Source of the DNA: Tritrichomonas musculus
Lineage: Eukaryota; Parabasalia; Tritrichomonadida; Tritrichomonadidae
Direction of reading: 5' to 3'
Assembly (NCBI GenBank): GCA_039105265.1
Contig: JAPFFF010000041.1
Coordinates: 1,302,001-1,366,000, forward strand
DNA length: 64,000 nucleotides
In this document: one piece after another, positions 17,930 to 28,145 of the stretch
How positions within the stretch are numbered: position 1 is the stretch's first letter
Layout: each line of letters begins with the position of its first letter
Notes under the pieces: generated by a model
What the model was told of the DNA's origin: nothing
Databases searched by the model: none
Seen by the model: only the letters and a program-made list of their open reading frames with translations
Translations under genes and position numbers: made by a program

Positions 17930-18189
17930 CTTCTTTTATTTTAATTTTTGTTGTAGTAGGTACGAGATTCTCGGGGCTGGTACCTGTGCCGTTTCATAGA
18001 TGGGCGGTTGTGGGGTGGGGTACCTGTGCCGTTTCATTGATGGGGAGCAGTAGTGAGAACAAGAATATTTTTTTCTTTTCTTTTCTTTTTTTTTTCTTTT
18101 TCTTTTCTTTTCTTTTTCTTTTTCTTTTATGACGAGTTCGTGTTGACGCGTGGGGTGCCAGCCCCAGCGGAAACCGACTCGTATATACT
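17930..18189. repeat. Polinton right terminal region with repeats
   Basis: This is a gene-free, GC-rich end segment. GGTACCTGTGCCGTTTCAT occurs twice as a direct repeat, at 17979 and 18019, each followed by a G-rich string. A pure pyrimidine tract (TTTTC repeats) runs from about 18067 to 18128. It is followed by a GC-rich stretch with GGGGTGCCAGCCCC, itself a short hairpin, and the presumed terminus ending TATATACT. The outer part should belong to the terminal inverted repeat, whose partner is outside the window. Confidence 0.7.
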
Positions 18190-18654
18190 ACTCATAAAAT
18201 CTTAAAAAATTTTAACATATTATTCATTTATCTTTGTCTATATTGAATAAGATCACGAATTTTTAAAATAATTAAATATAACATTTCATTTATAAAAACA
18301 AAATTAATAAATATTTATATTTTAAAAGATTCGAAATATTTGCTGATTTTTAAAAAATGCATATTTTAAATTTTTTTATTGATCCGTATGGATATTTAAA
18401 AAATGCATAGATTTATAATGTAATCATTGTAAGATAATAACATAAATATCCATACAGATAAAATGATTTTTATTTTGAATACATATTAAAATTTTGGTTA
18501 TTCAATTAGAAAAAAATACAAATATATTATTGTTATTATAGTAAATTATTAAATATTATGATAACAAAATATAATATTAAAACATAATTATTTTATACTT
18601 AATAATTATGGAGTTTTATCTATAAAGTAAGGATGCCCACCCTCTTATAATCTA
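18190..18654. other. AT-rich intergenic DNA between Polinton and pogo-like element
   Basis: About 460 bp of very AT-rich sequence with no open frame of note. It ends in the TA dinucleotide (18653-18654) that flanks the next transposon. ATCCGTATGGATATTTAAAA at about 18381 and its partial inverse at about 18450 (AAATATCCATACAGATAAAA) make a weak inverted pair. Confidence 0.6.
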
Positions 18655-21418
18655 TAGTTCCGTGAAAAAGTCGTCACCTTTTAAAAAAGGAGTAATCGGT
18701 TCTCAAATAATTGAATGAATGTATTCAAAATTATTTAAAAATTTAAATGATTTATTCAATTATCTTTATTTTAATATCTCTATTTAAAAATAGAAAGAAA
18801 TGAAATTTGGAATTGATCATTTGAAATGAGATTGACTATAATAATTAAATAAATTTATGGAGATAGGAAGAAAAAAAGTATATATAATTATATTCTTCAA
18901 TTTTAAATTTAGGCATTAGGCTGTAATAATTTAAATTTGAGAAGTATATATTGTGCTTTTAGCGGTATCCTAAGCTGTTTTTTGATGATTTTTTATTTTT
19001 TTTGCCAAATGACGGGTAGATTGAATAAAGGACATTTTACCCTACCTTTTACAATAACCGTTAGTTTACAAGACATTTTCCCCTACCTTCATAGAAATAT
19101 ACATTTTTCTTGAAAAAAAAAGTAGAAGCTAATAAAATTTATTTAAAATATAAAAATAAAATATTTTTATTATTATAAATATTATAAATATTATAATTAT
19201 TATTTTTTTCATATGAGAATTAATCTTCATTGAACCAAAATGATTCAATTGACCTTTAAATTGGCAAAATACAGGTCAAATTTTCTTCTTAAAGTAACTT
19301 GATTTAAAACTTGAATTAAATAAATAAACAAAACAAGAAGTTGATATAGAGAATATTAATATTTATTTAATTCAAGTTTTAATTATAATGAACTATTCTT
19401 TCCATTTTTTGCAAAATAGTTTATCAAAATCATATGGAAAATAAATGTATAATGCTATTACGAGCTAGATTAGTGACTCCCATGCTGGTTTAAACTATAT
19501 TGATGTCAGTTTCTTTCATTTGAATCATACTATTAGTGATCTACATCTTTCATTTTCAAATCTAAAAAAGTAACAAAATTTAAGTAATCGGGAAACTTTG
19601 TGAACTAATTGGAATTCTGGACTTTTTTATTGTATCGAGGCTGCCTTGCTTAGAACAATTTGTAGGTATAATTGATAAAAAATGAATTTCAATTTATAAA
19701 TGTCCACACGTTTATTGTTTTTTTATTTTAAATATATAAATGGTCATTTATCTATTGTTTATAATTGAATTGATAAATAGCCTACCGAAAAGTGTCCTTT
19801 TTTAGATCTACCAAATGACGATTTGGAAAAAAAAGAAAAGTAATTCAATTTGTTTGTTTAGACATAAAAAATAAACATTTCAAAGCAGTTTTTTATTTTT
19901 AATTTTTTTATTTTTTTTAAAAAAAAAGATAATTCGATAAATGAAAAATTTTAATTCATTCTTTTAAGTCCTTATTTGGGAAATATAATAATGGCAGCCT
20001 GCTTCTCTTCTGTATTCGACGCTCTTGACAATACTTTGGTAAAAGTTTTTGCTGATTTATTGTTAATGGTACTCCACACTTTGCCAAACAGAGTATTTGT
20101 TCTTGTGAGTAATGTCGTACTTTTGTACAATTAATAAGATCAAAATGTGCCAATTCTACTGCATCACCACGTTCGTTGATATGCCCTTTACTTGTGATGC
20201 TAGCAGCTTTGAATGCAGCTTTACAGTTAAATGGTGTAGCTGCCTTATATAAACAACTGATTATTTTTATTAACTGGTTTGACTGTTGAGATAAGTCTTT
20301 TTTTTTTGATAATTTTGTTCAAACTTTTTCATAACTCCAAATAATACTAGGTCGGGTGGCTGCGTTTGGTCACTGGAGTGGGGGACCAAAAAATGAAAAA
20401 ATATGTTTTCTTTTTCTGAATCTATTTGAGATATTAAATTTTCATGAGCTTTCAAGCCATCCATAATAACGATAGCTTTTCCATTATACTCAAACTGTGT
20501 TCTTAAACGTCTTAGAGCAGGTAAAAAAATATTTGAGAACCAGTTTTTAAAAGAATCAGTATTTATGTAGCCATTATCAGTTTGTACTATCTGTGCGCTG
20601 TTAACAGGCATGTAATCATAAATATCATCGTCTAATGTTGCTCTGGTTATAGCAACTTGAGGAATGCAAACTAAGCCAGCAGCTGATATAGCTGCAATAC
20701 ATGAAGCTCGGGTAATAGATCTGGAAACCGGGTAAGGAACGTAGAGTTGGTTATATGTGGCCGGCGCTATTAATGTTTTTAGCTCCGCGTCGGCAAAATC
20801 TTGATTACCGATCTCATCAATATTTATGATAAAATTTGAATGAACTCCCTCAATTATTTCTGAGAGTTTATTTTAATTTGAATCAATATCATAAATATTG
20901 GCCTCGACTCTTTTTGAGTCCAATGGTCGACCAATTACAGTTTTAAAAAGATTAGATAATTTCAAATTAATTATATGTCTTAAAGTATCTCTTTTTATCT
21001 GAATGTTAAAGCTTTGGAAAATAAATTCTTCTATATCTTCAAATCCTGGATATAATGCATAGCCAGGATTTGAATGATATGAATTAATTTTTTGAATGAC
21101 TAAGTGTATTTGCTCATCAGTCAATTTAGATGGCCGACCATTTTTGTTTTTTCTATATAAATATTTGTAATGTTGATGTCTAACTGCGTACTTATTTTCA
21201 TGGAACACAAAACCTATTCGCTCATATGAAACTTTAAATCAGAAAACTCAAAAATTATCTTTCTCTCAATTTTGAAATTTGAAGCAATTCTGAAGATCAC
21301 CCCCTTTCATTTTTTATAGAAAAAGTTCTTTTTTATTTTAAAATTTGAGTACTTTTAACTTTTTAAGAGAAAATGATGACTGGTTTTTCCAAGCGATTAC
21401 TACTTTTTCACGGAACTA
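18655..21418 (-). mobile_element. pogo-like (Tc1/mariner superfamily) DNA transposon
   Basis: The 2764-bp element has inverted ends TAGTTCCGTGAAAAAGT at 18655 and its inverse ending at 21418. A TA duplication lies outside each end (18653-18654 and 21419-21420). The transposase lies on the minus strand between about 19956 and 21208. The rest, mainly 18700-19950, is AT-rich and non-coding. TA target choice plus a DD35D transposase places it in the pogo branch. It has few lesions, so it is probably recent. Confidence 0.88.
19956..21208 (-). pseudogene. pogo-like DD35D transposase, lightly damaged
   Basis: The N-terminal part (21208 to 20873) has a GRPSKLTDEQIH helix-turn-helix-type segment and ends at an in-frame TAA near 20869-20871. 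The same frame continues past it, with the first catalytic Asp in INIDEIGNQDF, the second in IVIMDGLKAH, and the third in TQPPDLVLFG. There are 35 residues between the second and third Asp, and the motif HSSDQTQPPD is typical of the pogo/DDE_1 family. A one-base slip in the A-run near 20297-20306 then shifts the frame; the 3' part is open again (20153 to 19956, ending FPNKDLKE). With two visible lesions the gene is inactive as written but was functional recently. Confidence 0.85.
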
Positions 21419-21651
21419 TATGATTTTTATATAGATTTTTAGCAATTCAATGCTCTCTTTCAATGTTTTGAGAATATTTATGAAAAAATTGAAAAGATTA
21501 TTTTTCCAAATGTGTTTAAAATAATATTATATTTACCTTAAAATCATATTTATATTTTTATTAGTGGAATATAATTAATAAATATTAAATCTGTATTTTA
21601 TGTAAAATAAAAAATACACAAATATAAAATATGAGCAATATATATTTCTTA

Positions 21652-22030
21652 CCCTTCGGACGTAATTGGAATTTTATAAAATTCAATGAAAAGACGTATT
21701 AAAATGTAAAAATTGCCGAAATGAAACGTAATTACATAATTTATATAAAAATAAAAAAAAGCAAAGAGGTTTAGTTTCGAACTCAATGCTTTGACCTTAT
21801 ATTAATTTAACCTCTAAGCTAGAGCTCTCAAATTTGAAAGGATAAAATATTTATATTTAAAGATAAATATTTTTATTTTTCAAATATAACTTTTTATTAA
21901 CTTTTTCTAAAAAAGTCGTATTCCAATTATTTTCACGTAGACGTAATCGTAAAACGTAATTGATTTTTTTTCTTGGTCTATTTTATTGAAAAAGTTTGAA
22001 CTGAACGTAATTTTTAAAACCTCCGAAGGG
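21652..22030. mobile_element. Small inverted-repeat element (MITE-like) with tRNA-like core
   Basis: The ends are CCCTTCGGACGTAATT at 21652 and the inverse TCCGAAGGG ending at 22030, about 379 bp. The motif ACGTAAT recurs several times inside, mostly near the ends. A CAATATAT(AT)TTC string flanks both sides and may be a target duplication. It is non-coding, and its middle carries a pol III-type box A/box B pair on the minus strand. Confidence 0.6.
21761..21829 (-). ncRNA. tRNA-like relic / tRNA-derived SINE head
   Basis: On the minus strand, TAGCTTAGAGGTTAA matches the tRNA box A rule (TRGYNNARNGG) and GAGTTCGAAAC matches box B. They are about 30 nt apart and the unit has tRNA length (69 nt). 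It is followed at once by a run of eight T, a pol III terminator. Pairing of the acceptor and T stems is only partial, and I cannot assign an anticodon. It is therefore a decayed tRNA or a tRNA-derived SINE rather than a working tRNA. Confidence 0.5.
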
Positions 22031-22162
22031 CAATATATTTCAGGAAAAATTTGTATTTGTATGAAAAAAGTATTAAAATATAAAAATCTGGATAAATATT
22101 CTAATAAATTAAATTTTAATGATAATATTTGTATTAATAAGAATAATTAAATATTTTAATTA

Positions 22163-24093
22163 TAGTTGGTGGAAAAAACTGCGTTTTGAGGACAAAACTA
22201 TGTTTTCTCGATGAATATTCAATATTTTTTAATAAAAGTTATATATAATCACATTTCATATTAATACAAATCTATATACAGGTTTTTATCAATTTTATTG
22301 AACTTAAACTTTGATAATATTATAATAAAAATTATTTTATAACATCAACATTTTTTTAATATTTCCTAATTTTTAAATTATCGCTTGGATATACTATAAA
22401 ATGGATAAAATATTTTTTAACAAATGTTGTTCAGTAAGGAAAAAAAATCGATTTTTAAAAGATTTTTTAATATTCACTTCACCACTATAATTCTTTTTAT
22501 ATCACATTTCAGTTTTTATATAGGAAAATTGCTTTTTAAAAACGCATTTTCATTTCATTAAAACATATTATTGTTTAATGATATCCTGCTAATACTTTAT
22601 TGATAAAATAAAATTACTGAAAAGTTATTTTTTTTTTAGAATTTTAGTTGAAAATGAATTTTTTTTTCTTTTCAAATGATAAGTGAAACAAAAAACCATT
22701 TTCCTCGATATATCTAAATGATTATCATTATTAAAGAAATAGATATTATATATCATTCTATTAAAATAATAAATAGAATGTTAAAATTATTATATCTTTA
22801 ATAACCATCAAGTTATTCATGCTAAAAAATACTTTCAAAAAAATTTGAAAAAACTAATTTTTCATTAGGAAAAAAATAGTAAATTGCATTTTTTGAAGTG
22901 AAAATATTTATAATATCAAAAGTAACATGTATATTATAAATATTATAATCAAATATTGATTATGTCTAAAAATATTAGTGTTTTTTGAATATAAATTAAA
23001 ACCAAGTTTTGTAAGAATTTTTAAAAAGAAATATTTAATAACTTTAATATTTAGGATAACATTACATGTCAATAATAAATATATATAGATAAATTTATAC
23101 GATGACACTTGTTCCGCGAGAAAAGCACACAAAATAAATTTTTAATCATCTTCCCAAAAATGACAAATATAATATATTATTGAATGATAATATCATATTC
23201 ATATTTATATTTGAATATTATTCATTTCTACAAAAATTTAGATCAATTTAATTCTTTGATAGAAAAAAATAAAGTAGATTAATTTTGATTCTTCATCTTT
23301 TCAACCAAGTGACCTATAAATGATTTGCCAGATTTGACTGTGTAAAAACATATAGATACCAATATTATATATATTTTATAATTGTTATACGAAAATTCCA
23401 TACACATTATGTATAATCAATGATATTTTTAACTAAAGTTGCAATTTAATTTCTAACATGAGGAAGTAATTTACAGAGAATTTATTATTAAAATCTGATA
23501 ATATATAATATATAGATATATATTATATTAGTAGTAAATTTGGTTGATAAATTTATCATAGTGAAATTTAAGTTGATAAAAAAAGTAATAAAAAAAAATA
23601 TTAAAAACAATTTATCTTATTATCAAAGGACTTTTTCAGTAATTTTATTTTATCAATAAAGTATTAGCAGGATATCATTAAACAATAATATGTTTTAATG
23701 AAATGAAAATGCGTTTTTAAAAAGCAATTTTCCTATATAAAAACTGAAATGTGATATAAAAAGAATTATAGTGGTGAAGTGAATATTAAAAAATCTTTTA
23801 AAAATCGATTTTTTTTCCTTACTGAACAACATTTGTTAAAAAATATTTTATCCATTTTATAGTATATCCAAGCGATAATTTAAAAATTAGGAAATATTAA
23901 AAAAATGTTGATGTTATAAAATAATTTTTATTATAATATTATCAAAGTTTAAGTTCAATAAAATTGATAAAAACCTGTATATAGATTTGTATTAATATGA
24001 AATGTGATTATATATAACTTTTATTAAAAAATATTGAATATTCATCGAGAAAACATAGTTTTGTCCTCAAAACGCAGTTTTTTCCACCAACTA
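22163..24093. mobile_element. Snapback element with 462-bp inverted arms
   Basis: The left arm (22163-22624) and the inverse right arm (23632-24093) are equal in length and nearly identical by eye. The arms begin TAGTTGGTGGAAAAAACTGC and are flanked by TA (22161-22162, 24094-24095). The 1-kb centre has no convincing gene; a 74-codon frame at 22908-23132 is AT-composition noise. The ends resemble those of the pogo-like element at 18655, so it is probably a non-autonomous relative. Each arm also contains TTCACTTCACCAC. Confidence 0.85.
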
Positions 24094-24095
24094 TA

Positions 24096-24424
24096 CTAAT
24101 ATTTTGATAACTTTGAAAAAAGGCTCGAATTTGAGCAAATTTGAATTGAATTATTAAAAACAGACTCAAAATTTTATATTTTTATTACTAACAAAGAGAT
24201 AAATCTTTTTCATAAAGGATTTTGAATAAAAATCAATTTTCAATTTATTTTCCTACTTTTGATATTAATTTGCTATATCATCTTCCTAGGGAACGAGAAT
24301 AATAATAAAAATTGTAGCCAGCGTCTTAAAAAAAGTATAAAAACAGTTTTTCTGTTCCAGATTTAGAAATCAAGCAAAATTAACAAATTAAAAATAATAA
24401 TAAATAAATGAATTTTTTCTTTAA
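24096..24424. other. AT-rich intergenic DNA
   Basis: It lies 3' of the membrane-protein gene. No open frame, repeat or motif is seen apart from homopolymer runs. Confidence 0.6.
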
Positions 24425-27154
24425 TCAAAGGTCATCATTTTTTTCTTCCTTTTTATCTCCACCATCGGAATCATTTTGCTTTTCACTGCTACCTCTATTT
24501 CTCTTCCTGATTACTCCAAAGTAGACACCTAAGAAAATGGCAATACCAACAACAACCACGCATCCAACAACGATTCCGATGATTGCACCGAGTGGCAAAC
24601 CTTTACCTTTTTTATTGCCACCTCCAGTATCATATGTTTTTTTAGGGTCTGTAGTTACTGGTTTTCCTTCAGCAGCATTTTGAGACATGTCTGAAATACC
24701 TTCTAAAACCTTTTTGATTTCTTGTTCATCAGCACCCATACTAACTGCAACATCTTTAACAACTTCAGATGGTGAAGAAACAGCTGTTTGAACAGTCGAT
24801 TTCAAAGTTTCTTTCAAATCTTCTTTTGTGACACCTAAACTGGTAGCAACGGTATCCAATTTGAGGTCATTCTTTTTCATAGCTGAAGACAATGCTGCAG
24901 AGTTCTCAGAAATTGTTTTGACTGGAATGACATCATTCAAATTATTGGCAGCTAATAGCATAGCTTTTGAACCATCATATTTGATTGCTGATATGATTTT
25001 CTTGATACCTAAGTCTTCTAATTTGCTGATGCCAGAGGCTGTGTTGAAAACATCGAGAAAATTGGTTGGCGTTAAACCTTTGACTACTGTTACAGTGGCT
25101 GTCTTTTCATTGACATAAGCTTTAGCTGCATTGGCCAACATTTCGACAAAAATACCAATTCCATCACAAAATGTGTCAAGAATTCCTCTTACATTCTTGT
25201 TATCTTTAAAGACGCTTATTAATTGGCGTGATTTTTCGATAGATTTAGAGTATAAGTCTCCAAAAATTGGTAATTGTTTAACAAATGATGGAATAAGTTC
25301 ATCAATTAATGATATGATGCTATCAATTGCTCCACCTCCGTTCTGTACAATGTTAGTAAAGCTAACACTTTCTTTTAAGGTTGCCTCAAACATATCATTC
25401 AAAAATGGAATAGCTGATTTATAACCTCCTGATAAGAAATCTCCAAAGTTATTATTTAGGCTTTTTAGAGCTGGAATTGCAATTACTGTTAGGTAATCAG
25501 CCATTTCCTCTAAATATCTTGTCAAGATATCATTAAGTGGTTCATCTGTGATGAAGTTTGCTGCAATTTGTTTGATATAATCAGTAAGTTCTTTACATTC
25601 TTCTCCTTCATAATCGTATATGGTGCATAATGAAGTATCCTTATCAATTAGATCAATATAACCTGCAAGGGCGCCCCAATAATCTGACATATTAAGGTAA
25701 TCAAAGATAAGTTTGAAATTAGAATTGTCGTCAACTGTATTCATGAATCTAACAAGGCTAGTTACGTTCTTAATAACTGTATGATATGGAACTCCACGAT
25801 AGAACAAAAAGTCGTATTCTAATACATCATCTTTGCTGAATAAAAGAGATGTTCCTTCAAGAATATCAAGATAATTCTTCTTTGCATCAGTTAAGTTGGC
25901 AATTAATCCAAAAATAAATTCAACAGTACCTTTTTCTAATTCAAATTTATCTACTAAGAACTTCTTCAAATCAACTTCTTCATCTGTGAAAGGTTTTACA
26001 TAGTCTTCAAGAGTCTTAAAAATGTTAGCAACGCATTTTGGATCATAAATGTATTCTCCAGTTGTATAATTATAACCTTCATAACAAAACATTTCTTTAG
26101 CAAATTCTAAAACATAATTATATACTGTACATTTTATATAATCAGTGTCTGATTCTTTCTTGCATGAATTTTCATAACCTTTAACAATGTTAATAACATT
26201 AAGTAATGGATTTGCACGATCAGAAAGTCCAACTTCAAAAATGTTAATTGGTTTGATACCATATGTGGTTATTATAGGTTTTACAAGACTGTCGAAATAT
26301 TTTTGAATAAAGTTAGTATTGATAGCTCTGAAAAGATTAATTCCACTAGAAACAGCTTCAATAACATTGTTTACGGATAAGAATTTTGTGGTTGCATCTT
26401 TTGGAACCTTCAATTTCTCAATTTTTGAGACAAAAGTATTGTATTGTGTAGCGCAATTTAATCCATCAAAGAGAGTGGAAACTGGCACAGTATTATCGAA
26501 ATTAGCAACAACTTTTTTGACTTGTGGAACCCAGTCTTTTGGTAAACCTAGATAATCTAAGATTATTCCAATTTTAACTCCATCATTTCCATTGTTTTTG
26601 TTGTTTACAACATATTTGTAAATGTTGTTGATTGCTCCAAAATCTATATTAGCTGCTTTAGCTAATTCTGGTCCGAGTTGTGAAACAATTTCAGAAATTG
26701 CATTAAACATTTTTTGATAATCTTCATCTTCAAACATTTCTTTCATTCCATCAATTACATCATATAATTTAGTTTCAGTATCAATCAAGTTTGATATAGC
26801 TCCTTTTGGCATTTTTTTGCTAGAACTAGAACCATAATCATAATCATCATCATTATCAGAGCCAGAGTCATCATTTTCATCATCTGGATTGTAAATTTCG
26901 TCATATATCTGAAGGGTTTTATTAGATAATTTTGTTGTAAATGTTTCATAAAGGCCTGAAAAATCACCCATTGATCCTAATGTTTTCTTATAAATATCAG
27001 AATTAACTCCACCATTTAAGAAATCATCAAGATTTTCAAGTACAATTTTCAATAATGCAAAAGTTTCGTCTCCTTCTTCATCGCCATTTTCTTTTAAGAA
27101 AAGTTTTTTCTTAAAATTCTTAGAAATTGCTAATATAGCTAAGAGCAAAAACAT
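24425..27154 (-). CDS. Type I membrane protein, probable cell-surface protein
   Basis: A 909-residue protein. A short hydrophobic start (MFLLLAILAIS) looks like a signal peptide. It is followed by a long helical ectodomain with an acidic/Ser patch (DDENDDSGSDNDDDYDYGSS, about residues 90-112) and several Cys residues in the middle third. Near the C-terminus, after a flexible GGGNKKGKG linker, a strong membrane helix (GAIIGIVVGCVVVVGIAIFL, about 856-882) leads into a basic then acidic cytoplasmic tail. This is the architecture of large trichomonad surface protein families. I recognise no domain that gives a ligand or enzyme activity. Codon use is less AT-biased than the flanks, which supports a real gene. 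Confidence 0.88.
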   Translation of the reverse strand: MFLLLAILAISKNFKKKLFLKENGDEEGDETFALLKIVLENLDDFLNGGVNSDIYKKTLGSMGDFSGLYETFTTKLSNKTLQIYDEIYNPDDENDDSGSDNDDDYDYGSSSSKKMPKGAISNLIDTETKLYDVIDGMKEMFEDEDYQKMFNAISEIVSQLGPELAKAANIDFGAINNIYKYVVNNKNNGNDGVKIGIILDYLGLPKDWVPQVKKVVANFDNTVPVSTLFDGLNCATQYNTFVSKIEKLKVPKDATTKFLSVNNVIEAVSSGINLFRAINTNFIQKYFDSLVKPIITTYGIKPINIFEVGLSDRANPLLNVINIVKGYENSCKKESDTDYIKCTVYNYVLEFAKEMFCYEGYNYTTGEYIYDPKCVANIFKTLEDYVKPFTDEEVDLKKFLVDKFELEKGTVEFIFGLIANLTDAKKNYLDILEGTSLLFSKDDVLEYDFLFYRGVPYHTVIKNVTSLVRFMNTVDDNSNFKLIFDYLNMSDYWGALAGYIDLIDKDTSLCTIYDYEGEECKELTDYIKQIAANFITDEPLNDILTRYLEEMADYLTVIAIPALKSLNNNFGDFLSGGYKSAIPFLNDMFEATLKESVSFTNIVQNGGGAIDSIISLIDELIPSFVKQLPIFGDLYSKSIEKSRQLISVFKDNKNVRGILDTFCDGIGIFVEMLANAAKAYVNEKTATVTVVKGLTPTNFLDVFNTASGISKLEDLGIKKIISAIKYDGSKAMLLAANNLNDVIPVKTISENSAALSSAMKKNDLKLDTVATSLGVTKEDLKETLKSTVQTAVSSPSEVVKDVAVSMGADEQEIKKVLEGISDMSQNAAEGKPVTTDPKKTYDTGGGNKKGKGLPLGAIIGIVVGCVVVVGIAIFLGVYFGVIRKRNRGSSEKQNDSDGGDKKEEKNDDL

Positions 27155-28145
27155 CTAAAATGTGATATGAATATTGAATTTTAAACTGAAATTTTAATAG
27201 AAAAATAAATTTTTGGTCTATTGACTCAATCATTCAATTAAGATAAATTAGTTTTGAAAACTGAATGAGTGACAAATATATATTGAAAAATTCAACGAAT
27301 ATGGAGATGTCCATGGATAAAGTGAAATGTTTAAAAATATGGTTTAGAAATGATTTTTCTTCATTTTACTCAATATATATTTTTTTCTTCATTTTCCAAT
27401 CTAATTTTCTTTAACTCTATTAAATAATAATAATTTAATTTCAAAATCTTATTGTTTAAATCCAAATTTTGCTTTTTAAATCCAAAAATAAAGGTTATTT
27501 CATTCCAATTATTGTCTTAAATTTACTAACAAATATTTTGTGTTCTCAGAAAAATTAAATTTAATAAAAACAATGCACCTTTTTCAATTGGGTTAAAATA
27601 AAATAAAACCAGTTTGTTCGCTTTCATCCATTATATTTGATTTAATAATAAATATTTATGATTCATAGATTCTATGATTATATGAAAATAATAAATATAT
27701 TTTAAAATTTTAAGCTAGTCCAAATTTTCTATGCTAAAGATTTTTATCCTTTTCAAAAATCTAGATTTTATACTTGATAAAGTTTTGATCTCAATTCATC
27801 AGTCAATATTGCTTTTAAAATAATCAATAAAAAGAAAGTTATTTGATTGAAAAAAAATTCAATCAAAAGGAAATAAATTTTAAGATCAAATATCATTTTC
27901 ACAAATCGAGGTTTTTCAAAGAAAGACATAAAATATGACTCAAATATTTGAATGACTATTGAAAAACTGATTCGCTTTTTGAAACAAAAATAGTTAAGAT
28001 CTATATTTTTATATAACAAAAAACCGTAATATAAGAGCATAAATACTCTGCTATTTTTATTTCTTATGTAAATGAAAGCTCTGCATATTTATCAGATTAC
28101 ATAATTTTTTTTTTTAGAATTATTTAGTAATATGTTTTTATAATA
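27155..28145. other. AT-rich intergenic DNA
   Basis: About 1 kb upstream of the membrane-protein gene. An open frame of 90 codons at 27768-28040 (minus) consists of Phe/Ile/Leu/Lys and looks like composition noise. No initiator or repeat is certain here. The last two bases are the TA target of the next element. Confidence 0.55.

Larger units (their letters stand above)
1..18189. mobile_element. Polinton/Maverick element, right-hand part (left end outside window)
   Basis: The block carries the diagnostic Polinton set: protein-primed family B DNA polymerase, packaging ATPase, retrovirus-like integrase, adenovirus/Ulp1-type protease and jelly-roll capsid regions. The right boundary is placed where the GC-rich terminal segment ends in a TATATACT-like terminus and AT-rich host DNA starts. 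Because the left end is missing, neither the terminal inverted repeats nor the 6-bp target duplication can be confirmed. The visible part looks largely whole, with about one break, in the major capsid region. That and the long open frames suggest a young insertion. Confidence 0.93.

Noticed and set aside
21761-21829. Functional tRNA gene
   Set aside because: The acceptor, D and anticodon stems do not pair well enough and no anticodon can be assigned.
22908-23132. 74-codon frame in the snapback element
   Set aside because: Made of Ile/Leu/Phe/Tyr/Lys only, as expected of AT-rich DNA, with no start context.
27768-28040. 90-codon minus frame
   Set aside because: Phe/Leu/Ile/Lys-rich composition and no initiator; likely noise.
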